64,000 nt of DNA from CALXQW01 sp031553045. GTDB lineage: Bacteria; Verrucomicrobiota; Verrucomicrobiia; Opitutales; Intestinicryptomonadaceae. A program made the position numbers and the translations under genes. The notes under the pieces were generated by a model that did no database searches, was not told the origin of the DNA, and was given only the letters and a program-made list of their open reading frames with translations. Shown piece after piece: positions 54,875 through 63,967 of this stretch (position 1 is the first letter of the stretch; the number at the start of each line of letters is the position of its first letter). The DNA lies in the NCBI GenBank assembly GCA_031553045.1, contig JAVBLZ010000006.1:248001-312000 (forward strand). Direction: 5' to 3'.

Positions 54875-55798
54875 TTATTTATTTTTGATTTCATACCCCA
54901 AATCTTGAAGCGCTTTGGCAACCTTTGCACGCTCTACCTCAAGAAATTTCCTGTAAGGATAAGACATAAAGTCATTACAAACCCCAAGCAAAGACAAGGC
55001 GCATTTTACACCTTTAAGATAGCTTGAATTAAATTTGCCCACCTTATAAATAGTCGATGAAATTGCCATGACTCTTTGCTGGAGAATGCGAACTTTATCA
55101 ATATCGCAATTTCTTGCAGCATTGTAAAGCTCTACATAAAGCTCTGGAAACATATTTGCGCCGCCATTAACGCCGCCAGCCGCACCCAAAAGCACGCACT
55201 CTGCAGTCAGTTCTTCAGGGCCTACAAATAGCGAAAAATCTTTACGGTTATTCAAAATATGTTTTACAGAATTAAAATAAACCATGTTGCCAGAGCTATC
55301 TTTAAGACCCACAATATTTTTGTGCTCTGCCAAAATTTTGACAGTGGGTGGATCCATCATAACTTTAACATGAGACGGCATATTGTATAGATAAAGCGGC
55401 AAGGGCAGCATATCCGCCAAAGCCGTGTAATATTCCACCAATTCTTCCTGCGAAGGCGCAAAATAGTAGGGCGGAGCGGAAACCACAGCAGTTGCACCGC
55501 ATTCTTTCGCTTTTTTTGCCAAAGCCAAACTCTCCTCTAAAGAGGTGTCTGTTATACCGACCAAGACTGGCAAACGACCCGCCACTTGCTTGCAGACAAG
55601 TTCGGTAAGTTCGTATCTTAAATGATATGATAAGCTTTGCGCTTCACCGGTAGTGCCAAGTATAAATATACCGTGTACCCCGCCAGAAATCAGGCGTTCA
55701 ACCAGATTAATCGCACCTTCTTTATCCAAAACGTCATTGCCGCTAAGAGGCGTTACCATTGGCACAACTATGCCATGAAGTGTTTTTCTATTTGTCAT
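54875..55798 (-). CDS. DapA/NanA-family aldolase or dehydratase
   Basis: 307 residues, class I aldolase TIM barrel. GTTGEAQSL substrate-carboxylate motif, catalytic Tyr138 (YLYNMPS) and Schiff-base Lys166 (IVGLKDSSGN). The family includes dihydrodipicolinate synthase, N-acetylneuraminate lyase, and 2-keto-3-deoxy sugar-acid aldolases and dehydratases. The catabolic neighbours (symporter, LacI regulator, divergent ribulokinase) point to a sugar-acid enzyme rather than lysine synthesis; the exact substrate is not determined. Confidence 0.85.
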   Translation of the reverse strand: MTNRKTLHGIVVPMVTPLSGNDVLDKEGAINLVERLISGGVHGIFILGTTGEAQSLSYHLRYELTELVCKQVAGRLPVLVGITDTSLEESLALAKKAKECGATAVVSAPPYYFAPSQEELVEYYTALADMLPLPLYLYNMPSHVKVMMDPPTVKILAEHKNIVGLKDSSGNMVYFNSVKHILNNRKDFSLFVGPEELTAECVLLGAAGGVNGGANMFPELYVELYNAARNCDIDKVRILQQRVMAISSTIYKVGKFNSSYLKGVKCALSLLGVCNDFMSYPYRKFLEVERAKVAKALQDLGYEIKNK

Positions 55799-55801
55799 AA
55801 A

Positions 55802-56812
55802 TTAAATGTTTTTGATGTGTAGTGTTGCGTCTAAAGAAATTGTTTTTATTGAAGGCGACCCACCGTTTAAATTGTCAAAAAGAAGATTTGCGGCAGCTTC
55901 TCCAAAACCCGATATTGGCTGCTCAAGATATGCAAGGCCTTCTGAATAAAAATCAAAAATGTCGGAATAATCAAAGCTGAGTATGGATACATCTTGCGGC
56001 ACTTTATAGCCATGTTTATGCAATATTTTAAGGGCATTAAGACAGATACTGTTTGTTGCAAACAAAAATGCTTTTTTCCCTTTTTTAGATTTTAATGCGC
56101 CAAGAACCACATCCTCAAATTCCGTGGACAATTTGTCATAAGAAATTTTGTTTATCTTTATGTATTTATCCAACTTAGAAGCCTTCATTTGCGTCTCATA
56201 ACCTGAATCTCTTTCAAGAATATTTGAAATTTTCAGGTTATAGCTAAAAAGCTCAATATCTTTAAAACCCCGCTTAATTAGAAGCTCCGTAGCCTTTTTT
56301 GACGCCTCAAAATTATTGAGCACCACACTTGAAAGTTTGAGTGAATTAATTTTTCTGTCTAACAATACGATTGGCGCTTTTTCCTTTGCCAAACTTTTAA
56401 TTGTTTTTTCAGAATTTTCACTTGGGACTATGATAAAACCGTCTATACCTCTTGCCGATAACGAAGAAATAAGGTTTTTCAACTTGTCGGGGTTTTCATC
56501 AGAACTGCCGAAGACTACCGTGTAGCCGCGCTTTGAAGCAATGTCTTCAATGCTTCTTGCAATTTCCGCAAAAAATGGATTTGAAATATCTGAAAGTATT
56601 ACGCCTATGGTTTTCGTCTTGCCGCTTCTTAAACTTTGCGCCGCCAAATTTGGTTTATAATTTAAGGCTTTAGCGGCTGCCAAAACTTTTTTTGTAGTAT
56701 CAGGATTAACCTTATATTGCACGGACTTCCCGTTCAATACAAAGGAAACTAATGAACATGACATACCCGCTTTTTCTGCAATATCTTTTATTGTTATTGT
56801 GCGCTTTTGCAT
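55802..56812 (-). CDS. LacI-family transcriptional regulator
   Basis: 336 residues. N-terminal helix-turn-helix TIKDIAEKAGMSCSLVSFVLNG with the hinge helix region NLAAQSLRSGKT, followed by a periplasmic-binding-protein-like sensor (IGVILSDISNPFFAEIARSIE, GIDGFIIVPSE, DVSILSFDYSD). Divergent from araB across 97 bp holding a candidate operator. Probably represses both the symporter-aldolase operon and araB until a sugar effector binds. Confidence 0.92.
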   Translation of the reverse strand: MQKRTITIKDIAEKAGMSCSLVSFVLNGKSVQYKVNPDTTKKVLAAAKALNYKPNLAAQSLRSGKTKTIGVILSDISNPFFAEIARSIEDIASKRGYTVVFGSSDENPDKLKNLISSLSARGIDGFIIVPSENSEKTIKSLAKEKAPIVLLDRKINSLKLSSVVLNNFEASKKATELLIKRGFKDIELFSYNLKISNILERDSGYETQMKASKLDKYIKINKISYDKLSTEFEDVVLGALKSKKGKKAFLFATNSICLNALKILHKHGYKVPQDVSILSFDYSDIFDFYSEGLAYLEQPISGFGEAAANLLFDNLNGGSPSIKTISLDATLHIKNI

Positions 56813-56858
56813 TTTTTTAATTGAGTTTTTTGAAAATATTAAGATTGTTATATTCGAC

Positions 56859-56870
56859 TAAAACGATTTA
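56859..56870. promoter_or_regulatory. Candidate LacI-type operator
   Basis: TAAAACGATTTA: an imperfect 12-bp palindrome with the central CG common to LacI-family sites (five of six half-site positions pair). Centrally placed between the divergent lacI-type gene and araB. Confidence 0.45.
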
Positions 56871-56909
56871 ATTGCAACTCAAAAAAAATTTAATTCAAAA
56901 TATTTTAAA

Positions 56910-58526
56910 ATGAAAAATTACGTAATAGGCGCAGATTTTGGCACAGACTCCGTAAGATGTCTGATTGTAGAAACCCAAACTGGCGAAGAAATTTCCGTCA
57001 GTGTGCAACACTATCCCAGATGGTCGAAAGGGCTTTGGCAAGACGCCAAAAACAATATGTATAGACAGCACCCCTCAGACTACATAGAGGCTTTCACGGC
57101 GGCGGTCAAAGAGGCGCTGGCAAATTGTGCTCAAGAAGTTGCAGATAATGTCCGAGCCATAGCCTTTGATACCACTTGCTCAACCCCAGTACTTACAGAT
57201 ATTAACGGCACGCCATTGGCATTGTTGGAGGAATATAAAGACAATCCAAATGCAATGTTTATCCTCTGGAAAGACCACACCGCTATTGATGAATCAGATG
57301 AAATTAACGCTCTGGCGAAAAAATGGAAAATTGATTACACAAAATATTTGGGCGGCGCATATTCTTGCGAGTGGGTCTGGGCAAAAGTTTTACATGTCTT
57401 GCGCAAAGATACTTTAATACGCAAAGACGCCTATGCGTGGATAGAACATAGCGATTGGATGAGCGCACTTCTTACATCGAACTTAAAACCTGAAAATGTT
57501 TTAAGGAATAGATGTGCGGCAGGCCATAAGGCAATGTGGCATGAGTCTTGGGGTGGGCTGCCCTCAGAAGAATTTTTGACAAACCTAGACCCATTGCTAA
57601 AAAATTTCCGTAGCCATCTTTTTTCTCAGACGCATACGATAGACACCTCGGCAGGCAAACTCAGCAAAGAGTGGGCGCAAACACTTGGTTTGAGAGAAGA
57701 TGTCGAAGTAGGTCTTGGCGCAATAGATTGCCACATAGGCGCAATAGGCGCACAGATAGAGGAAAACTTTTTAGTTAAAACCATCGGCACTTCAACTTGC
57801 GATATTTTAATGACAAACGGTAAAAAAATTTCCGATAGAGTCATAAATGGAATATGCGGACAAGTTGACGGTTCTGTTTTACCAAACTTAATAGGGCTTG
57901 AGGCAGGGCAGTCCGCCTTCGGAGATATTTATGCTTGGTTCAGGAATCTCCTGCTTTGGCCAATGAAAGATTCTGAAAATCTCGAGAAGATTAAAGACAC
58001 TCTTTTGACAAATCTTGCAAATGAAGCTTCAAAATTACCGCTTTCAGAAAGCGATTTAATCGCCCTAGACTGGTTCAACGGCAGGCGCACGCCTTATGCA
58101 AATCACAGGGTTAAAGCGGCAATATCCGGCTTGAGCTTATCTACGCAAGCGCCTTCAATTTTTAAGGCTTTGGTAGAAGCTACGGCGTTTGGTTCAAGGG
58201 CGATAAATGAATGTTTGATAGAGCAAAATATACCTATTAATGGCGTAATAGCACTTGGCGGGATTGCAAAAAAATCCCAATTTGTAATGCAAGTAATGGC
58301 AGATGTTATGAATATGCCAATCAAAGTTGCCGCCTCTGCGCAAGCTTGCGCTTTGGGGGCTGCAATGTGCGCTAGTGTTGCCGCAAAAATTCACCCTAAC
58401 ATACAAGAAGCTCAGAAAAAAATGGGGAGAGGATTTGATGCCGTTTATTACCCAGACCCCGCAAGGCACGCAATTTATAATTCACTTTACGCAAAGTATA
58501 AATCTCTGGGTGAAGAACAGGCGTAA
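56910..58526 (+). CDS. araB: Ribulokinase (FGGY family)
   Basis: 538 residues. N-terminal ADFGTDSVRCLIVE and YPRWSKGLWQDAKNNMYRQHP are strongly AraB-like, followed by FDTTCSTPVL, WIEHSDWM, GLEAGQSAFGDIYAW and the C-terminal ATP-binding GGIAKKSQFVMQVMADVM. Phosphorylates L-ribulose in arabinose catabolism. No araA or araD lies nearby, so either they are elsewhere or this kinase serves another ketose here. Confidence 0.9.
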   Translation: MKNYVIGADFGTDSVRCLIVETQTGEEISVSVQHYPRWSKGLWQDAKNNMYRQHPSDYIEAFTAAVKEALANCAQEVADNVRAIAFDTTCSTPVLTDINGTPLALLEEYKDNPNAMFILWKDHTAIDESDEINALAKKWKIDYTKYLGGAYSCEWVWAKVLHVLRKDTLIRKDAYAWIEHSDWMSALLTSNLKPENVLRNRCAAGHKAMWHESWGGLPSEEFLTNLDPLLKNFRSHLFSQTHTIDTSAGKLSKEWAQTLGLREDVEVGLGAIDCHIGAIGAQIEENFLVKTIGTSTCDILMTNGKKISDRVINGICGQVDGSVLPNLIGLEAGQSAFGDIYAWFRNLLLWPMKDSENLEKIKDTLLTNLANEASKLPLSESDLIALDWFNGRRTPYANHRVKAAISGLSLSTQAPSIFKALVEATAFGSRAINECLIEQNIPINGVIALGGIAKKSQFVMQVMADVMNMPIKVAASAQACALGAAMCASVAAKIHPNIQEAQKKMGRGFDAVYYPDPARHAIYNSLYAKYKSLGEEQA

Positions 58527-58551
58527 AAAAAACGCTCATCTTCCGATGAGG
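58526..58551 (-). terminator. Intrinsic terminator of the minus-strand beta-helix gene
   Basis: Read on the minus strand: CTCATC-GGAA-GATGAG stem-loop, then CG and eight Ts. Lies just past the stop of the gene at 58615. Confidence 0.75.
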
Positions 58552-58614
58552 AAAAGATAAGCATTTAGGAAATTTTGGCAGACGTAATTAAAATTTAACG
58601 CCATGTTAAAAGCG

Positions 58615-60282
58615 TTATTTTTTCTTAAGTTTTACATTTTCCATCAACACAGGTTCATCATAAGTTACGCCCACTTTCTCTCCCCAGTTGCGTACTTTGT
58701 CGGATGGTGAAACCTTATTGTTTTCATAAATTAAACCATCCACAGAAGTTATATAAACACAAGGTTTGGGAGAGTTTTCAATGGTGTTGTCTTTAATGAT
58801 AATATTTTGAAACGCACCCGTAGGAGAAGGCAATTTCCTGCCGTCCATAGAAACAACGCTCAATGCGCCCGCCTGATAGTACTGAGCGTTAGCCTTACCA
58901 AACAGACAATTCTTAATTGTATTGTTTGAAATCTCAACGTTGTAAAATGCGCCGCCACTCATGTAGTTTAATTCTTGAGATAATACTATGCCGGCAAGCT
59001 CGCAAGCTTCTACGGTGTTATTGCGTATCACGCCGTTTGAGGCTTTAACGAATATGCCCCTTGCCCTGGTAAAACCCGCAAAATTGTTTTCTATAACAAA
59101 GTCTTGCCCTGAATGCTCAGGAGAATTGAAAATATCGCCAGCTTTTAAGCCCGGAATCCAAGAGGATAGGGTAACCTTTGTTGCGTATTTATAACCGGTT
59201 TCGCTTATGAATCCATAGTTATAAAGCTTTGTCATTTCTTTAAATTTGTCTTTATCAAAATCTATAATTTCCAACTTTGCACATTTAACTTTGCCCATGA
59301 TTTTGCCACCAAAATCCAGAAAAATTAGAGAGTCATTTTCAGCAAAAACCGGACTTTGACGAGACACGACATATATTGTAGAAGACTTTTCATCAACTTC
59401 GTAAATTGGATAATAACGGCTTGTGATTGTTATTGCGTCATCACCCAAATCTCTGGCGACGCAGTTTCTTACTTTGGGGCCTATGGGCGCATTTTGGATG
59501 TGGATACCATCGGCATTGCCAGCGCAAAGACGCGGATACTCAACCGTTGCATCATCTTTCTTTGCTGTCAAAATACAAGCGTCATAAGTGCTGTTTGAGC
59601 AGTTATGCTCATACATGGAAAAACTTGGCGAACCGTAAATTGTAATGTTTTTAAAATATAGATTTTTTGAATCTTCAGAATGGAAGGTGTGCCCGCCGCC
59701 TCTGGTTTTGATTACGACAATATCTCCAACATTTTCGGAATTTATATTTTTTGCGCCTGCTGGTTTGTAAAGTTTGAACATGCGCTCGCCCTCAAGTTCT
59801 TTAATTTTTGCATCGCCATGTATGGTGATGTAATTTTCTATCAAAGCCTTTGTCTTCGGGCTGAATATGCGTACGCCTTGGTCGGTAGAATCTCCGGTTT
59901 TGGGCAGGGCGTAGCCTTTAAAAATTCTTAACGTGATTGAATTTTCATCCCTATTTAGTTCTGTAATGACGCCTTGAGTATAACATAGAGGCTGATAATC
60001 TATACTAAAATCTGATAGTTTAAAGTTTTCGCAATTTTTAATTTTGAATGCAGAACCCACTTTGCGACAAATTATTTCAGAACCATTGCCGTTAAAAACA
60101 ACGTCTTTAAGATTTTCAAAAGTATAAGAACTTTCTAGATAATAAACGCCCTTGGGTATATTGATATTTGCGTTTCCTTTTTGAGCATCCAACAAAGGCT
60201 TGAGATTTTGTTGCTCCTCAGCATTAAGCAAAAAAGCGAGTAGGGCGGTTAATGTTGATAAAAGTATTTTGTTAAAATGCAT
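58615..60282 (-). CDS. Secreted right-handed beta-helix protein, GH110-like (second)
   Basis: 555 residues from the ATG whose first base is at 60282; this start opens the signal peptide ILLSTLTALLAFLLNA, whereas an upstream in-frame Met adds 12 residues. Beta-helix with GNADGIHIQNAPIGPKVRNC (Asp258) and DLGDDAITITSR (Asp281-Asp282), the same ADGIH...GDD arrangement as the gene at 16507. Likely an exo-galactosidase-type or related glycan enzyme. Convergent with araB and close to the sugar-acid locus, which suggests a shared substrate. Confidence 0.62.
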   Translation of the reverse strand: MHFNKILLSTLTALLAFLLNAEEQQNLKPLLDAQKGNANINIPKGVYYLESSYTFENLKDVVFNGNGSEIICRKVGSAFKIKNCENFKLSDFSIDYQPLCYTQGVITELNRDENSITLRIFKGYALPKTGDSTDQGVRIFSPKTKALIENYITIHGDAKIKELEGERMFKLYKPAGAKNINSENVGDIVVIKTRGGGHTFHSEDSKNLYFKNITIYGSPSFSMYEHNCSNSTYDACILTAKKDDATVEYPRLCAGNADGIHIQNAPIGPKVRNCVARDLGDDAITITSRYYPIYEVDEKSSTIYVVSRQSPVFAENDSLIFLDFGGKIMGKVKCAKLEIIDFDKDKFKEMTKLYNYGFISETGYKYATKVTLSSWIPGLKAGDIFNSPEHSGQDFVIENNFAGFTRARGIFVKASNGVIRNNTVEACELAGIVLSQELNYMSGGAFYNVEISNNTIKNCLFGKANAQYYQAGALSVVSMDGRKLPSPTGAFQNIIIKDNTIENSPKPCVYITSVDGLIYENNKVSPSDKVRNWGEKVGVTYDEPVLMENVKLKKK

Positions 60283-60427
60283 GGATTGACTTTTTAGAGA
60301 TTCGCCTTTTTTAGTCAACTCACAAAAAAAGTTCTAGAATTAAAATGAATAAAAATAGAAAACGCCAGTGAATACAGATACACGTAGAGTATAATCAAGC
60401 CACGGCGCAGTTTGGGCGCAAAAGGTT

Positions 60428-63400
60428 TTGGATCAAAAATACGCAAATACCCCAACCCTAAAAAGATTAAAGGAAGAAGGCATTATGTTGCCGACGCCCA
60501 AAAGCATGAAGGCAAAATCGGACAAAACACTTTGGGCTGAAATGGAAAGGATTTGGAAGCCCCTTAGATTCGATATTAAAAATAAATTTTTCGCGGCAAG
60601 AAATGTAAAGCTGGATGAAGTTGCCGAGCAATTCGGCTTTAAAAGTGAAGCCGACTTTATAAACAAGCTTGGGGAAGAATTTTCAGCCTTGGCGCAAAGC
60701 GGTTATAAGATGAGCCTGAACGAAGGCGAATTTAGAACGCCTACCATGCCTACTACCTCACAAATAGCAGAAGCGGAACGCCAATACAAAGAAGTCTATG
60801 ACAAATATTTTGGTACACCGCTCTGGATGAAAGCCCCCAACGGCAAGCCCACAAAGCTTACAGAAAGACAGTGGGTACAGGTGCGCACTCCAAGCTTTAA
60901 AAAGTGGTTTGGAGACTGGAAAAAATTGGCGGAGTATAGCTTTTTAAATGGAACGCCCATCGCCAACATTACGGGTTATGAAATTGCAATGCAGGAAAAT
61001 TTGCCTGATATTGTAATGGACTATTTTAAAAACATTGTAGGAAAAACTCATTTTGAAAATCCCGTTCTCGGAGAAATTGATTTCAATAAAAGAGGAGTAA
61101 AGGCTTCGATTTCCAAAGGAATGGGAAGCGAAAAGGCAATGGCTTTCGCTTCTATTGGAGATGTAATAGAAAAAGGCGTTATAATCGATTTTCAAAAAAA
61201 TTGGCAAGGGAGAGGCTACGACACGGCGATAATTGCAGCTCCTATAAAAATCGGAAATGAGATTTATATTGTCGAAGTTGTTGTGGAACAAAAAAAAGAA
61301 TCGAATAAATTCTATGTCCACGAAGTGACGCAAAAAAGGAAGCTTGGAAATGTGTTTCAAACCAAGCCCCCTTTACAAAATGCAAAGTTGCCTAGCACAT
61401 CCCAAGCTTCTTTAAGGAATATTCTATTTAATATCTTTAATGTCAAGCCCGAAAGCGTCTCCAAAGTTGTGGATGAAAACGGCGAGCCAATGGTGGTTTA
61501 TCATGGGACAATAGCAGATTTCAACGTCTATAATGGCGGCGCATTTTTTACAGACGACTACATGAATGCCGATGGCTACGCAAGCGGCGAGTTTGTATAT
61601 GAAGTGTTTTTAGATATTAAATCCCCACTGAAAGTGGATGGCGAAGCGAGGAAGTGGGACGACCTAGATACGCCGTATGGAAATACGACAAGGGAGATTG
61701 TGGGAAGTGCCGAGGCGGCAAAGCAAGATGGAGTAATATTTAGGAATATAAAAGATAATTGGATTGATGATGTGGACGCACAGGATGCAGGCACAGTTTA
61801 CTATGCCAATAAGCCCTCTCAAATCAAATCTGCAACCGACAACACGGGGGAGTTTGACGCGAAGAATCCCGACATCAGGTTTAGTACGGGCGCAACACGC
61901 AACATTAGCGCAGATAAGTTTGAAAAAGAATACAATGACTTTGTTGCAAAATATAAAGACACGCCGCTTTGGATGAAAGCCCCCAACGGCAAGCCCACAA
62001 AGCTTACAGAAAGACAGTGGGTACAGGTGCGCACTCCAAGCTTTAAAAAGTGGTTCGGAGACTGGGAGACGCTTGCGGAAGCAACTATGCCAAATCAAAT
62101 TTTTGATATAAACGAAGCATTTGAATTCGCAAAGAACAATTTATTTGGCGAATACACAAACAAAAAGAATCCTAATTGGACGGCAAAGCTTTCGAGGAAT
62201 GGTCTCGATAAGATGAATAGTGGTTCCGCACGCGGGAAGACTAATAATAATAGGCTTCATGCGCTTGCATTGGCAAATATAGGGACACTATTTGAAAATT
62301 CAGAGCTATTAGAATCGGAAACTCCCCGAAACCAGAATCCTGATACTGAGGCAGTGCATAAATTTTATGCGCCATTACTTTTAAATGGAGAAATGTATGC
62401 TGTTAAAATCACAGCCAAGCAGCTAAATAATCCAAAACAGAATAATCTATATTCCATTGAAGGGATTGATATAAAAAAGGAACCCGAGTTAAGCGGGTTG
62501 TCGGAGAAGGCAGATAAATCTGTTTCAAGTACGGCAATCCAGAACTCGGATTCTGTAAAAAGATTCTTTGAAAAACTTAGAAATGTCAAGCCCGAAACCG
62601 TTTCCAAAGTTGTCGATGAAAACGGCGAGCCTTTGGTGGTCTATCATGGGACGCGCAGTTTGAATGATTTTTATGAATTTAAAGGGAGAGAGCATTTCTT
62701 TACGAGCAATAAAGATGTGGCTGATGCGTTCCTAAACGGTAATGATTTCGTGCTTGAGGTCAACGGGGAAGCATATCCGTTTTCACGTCGAGACCTTGAA
62801 TATTTAGCAGATATAATTTATGCGGATAAAGAGCAAATAGGATATTTGTTGAGAGAATTTGAGGCGGGAGAACTGCACTACGGCGAAGTTCTCAGCGTTT
62901 TGTCTGACATTACAGGAAATGATTACACGGCGGAAGCTCTCGCGGATTTCCCTTTTGAAATTCGCAAAGGGGGAGTTTTGCATGAAGCGTTCTTAAATAA
63001 GGAAGGGAAATTGAATAAGGAAAGAAAGCGTTACTTTGAAGGTTTCGGCATTTCGCACATTATTGCGCAAAGAGATTTACAAGGAATAGATGGTAAAGCT
63101 TTTGCAATGCAAATACCGGAAATTCTGGTACTCGGCAATATTGTTAAGGAATATGGAAGTAATGGCAATGAACGCGCAAATATTTCTTATCTTGGAAGCA
63201 CCGTTGTAATAAAAAAGGAAGGCGGCTCTAACCATTGGATTATAACCGCCTTTGTTAACGAAGATAACAGAAGTTCGGTAAGCGACCATTCTACCTACAA
63301 TTTGCGAAATCCCGAAATTTCATCCGCAAAGGGAGCCTCATCTACTTATAAATCATCGAAAAATCCTTCCGAAAGTCAAGCAGATAAAAAAGCGCAATTC

Positions 63401-63640
63401 AGTGTGGCAAATAGTTCCACAATGAAGAAGCGTCGCCTTGCGGCTATGGTTTTGGCAAAGCGTCTTTATGATGCAGCAGGCAAAAACTTTAACCCTAAAA
63501 CGGGAGAATCTGCAAAAATCAAGGCAACACAAGAAGACCGTGAGTGGGTTTACGTGGAAGACTTGGGCTTCCTAGACGATGACGTTGAATGGATAATAAA
63601 CCGTGCAGAAACCCTTGCCTGTTCTATAAAATCCGATTAG
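60428..63640 (+). CDS. Polyvalent mobile-element protein with two ADP-ribosyltransferase-like modules
   Basis: 1070 residues from TTG 60428; the frame continues upstream to a TAA at 60392 and looks coding (SHGAVWAQKV), so the 5' end may be lost. Two modules in tandem: a linker PLWMKAPNGKPTKL to FKKWFGDW (about residues 130-164 and 512-546), an LPD3-like domain (about 185-305; 560-700), then an ART-PolyVal-like domain opening VSKVVDENGEP and VVYHGT (about 340-490; 722 on). The second ART is interrupted by an insert, and a BECR-nuclease-like segment (GFGISHIIAQRD, NHWIITAF) follows at about 875-945. Such proteins are delivered by phages or conjugative elements. No other element genes are visible. 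Confidence 0.72.
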   Translation: MDQKYANTPTLKRLKEEGIMLPTPKSMKAKSDKTLWAEMERIWKPLRFDIKNKFFAARNVKLDEVAEQFGFKSEADFINKLGEEFSALAQSGYKMSLNEGEFRTPTMPTTSQIAEAERQYKEVYDKYFGTPLWMKAPNGKPTKLTERQWVQVRTPSFKKWFGDWKKLAEYSFLNGTPIANITGYEIAMQENLPDIVMDYFKNIVGKTHFENPVLGEIDFNKRGVKASISKGMGSEKAMAFASIGDVIEKGVIIDFQKNWQGRGYDTAIIAAPIKIGNEIYIVEVVVEQKKESNKFYVHEVTQKRKLGNVFQTKPPLQNAKLPSTSQASLRNILFNIFNVKPESVSKVVDENGEPMVVYHGTIADFNVYNGGAFFTDDYMNADGYASGEFVYEVFLDIKSPLKVDGEARKWDDLDTPYGNTTREIVGSAEAAKQDGVIFRNIKDNWIDDVDAQDAGTVYYANKPSQIKSATDNTGEFDAKNPDIRFSTGATRNISADKFEKEYNDFVAKYKDTPLWMKAPNGKPTKLTERQWVQVRTPSFKKWFGDWETLAEATMPNQIFDINEAFEFAKNNLFGEYTNKKNPNWTAKLSRNGLDKMNSGSARGKTNNNRLHALALANIGTLFENSELLESETPRNQNPDTEAVHKFYAPLLLNGEMYAVKITAKQLNNPKQNNLYSIEGIDIKKEPELSGLSEKADKSVSSTAIQNSDSVKRFFEKLRNVKPETVSKVVDENGEPLVVYHGTRSLNDFYEFKGREHFFTSNKDVADAFLNGNDFVLEVNGEAYPFSRRDLEYLADIIYADKEQIGYLLREFEAGELHYGEVLSVLSDITGNDYTAEALADFPFEIRKGGVLHEAFLNKEGKLNKERKRYFEGFGISHIIAQRDLQGIDGKAFAMQIPEILVLGNIVKEYGSNGNERANISYLGSTVVIKKEGGSNHWIITAFVNEDNRSSVSDHSTYNLRNPEISSAKGASSTYKSSKNPSESQADKKAQFSVANSSTMKKRRLAAMVLAKRLYDAAGKNFNPKTGESAKIKATQEDREWVYVEDLGFLDDDVEWIINRAETLACSIKSD
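60815..60919 (+). repeat. Coding direct repeat, copy 1
   Basis: 105 bp encoding TPLWMKAPNGK to FKKWFGDW; differs from copy 2 (offset 1146 bp) at three bases, all synonymous. Confidence 0.95.
61961..62065 (+). repeat. Coding direct repeat, copy 2
   Basis: Partner of 60815-60919. Marks the boundary of the second ART module; the near identity implies recent duplication or gene conversion. Confidence 0.95.
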
Positions 63641-63687
63641 ACATAATATATATTGTGCGACAAAATTACTGTGGGTGGGAATGTGTT

Positions 63688-63967
63688 AATCCAAGGATTT
63701 ATATCGAGCTTTATTAATTAATTATTAACTACTTGCGTATATTAAAAATTAATCTAAATTCAACTAAATCTATGTGATTCTTAAGGCAAGCAATTAGTTT
63801 TGTAATTTAACCTTAGTTTTAAAAAATAATCAAAGGATTTGTACTAGGTTTTGTTGACTAACTAGCAATCAATTACACATATTTGAAGTTAATTTAGACT
63901 CAACTAAATCTATGTGATTCTTAAAGCAAGTAATTACTTTTGCAACTTAGCTTTAGCTTTAAAAAAG
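63688..63967. repeat. Two tandem copies of a 140-bp noncoding repeat
   Basis: Copy 1 from AATCCAAGGATTT (63688) and copy 2 from AATCAAAGGATTT (63828). A 24-base core starting CAACTAAATCTATGTG is identical at 63761 and 63901, exactly 140 bp apart; the rest is diverged but collinear. No gene in 63641-64000. The region lies right after the polyvalent gene. Confidence 0.85.

Noticed and set aside
46..60346. A 19-bp sequence AAAGTTCTAGA(G/A)TTAAAAT at 46-64 and 60328-60346
   Set aside because: One copy is inside gspK coding sequence and matches of this length with one mismatch are expected by chance in 64 kb of AT-rich DNA, so I do not treat it as an attachment site or promoter.
60428..60430. TTG start of the polyvalent gene as a secure start
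   Set aside because: The frame looks coding further upstream to a stop at 60392, so the true 5' end may be missing; the start is kept only as a working coordinate.
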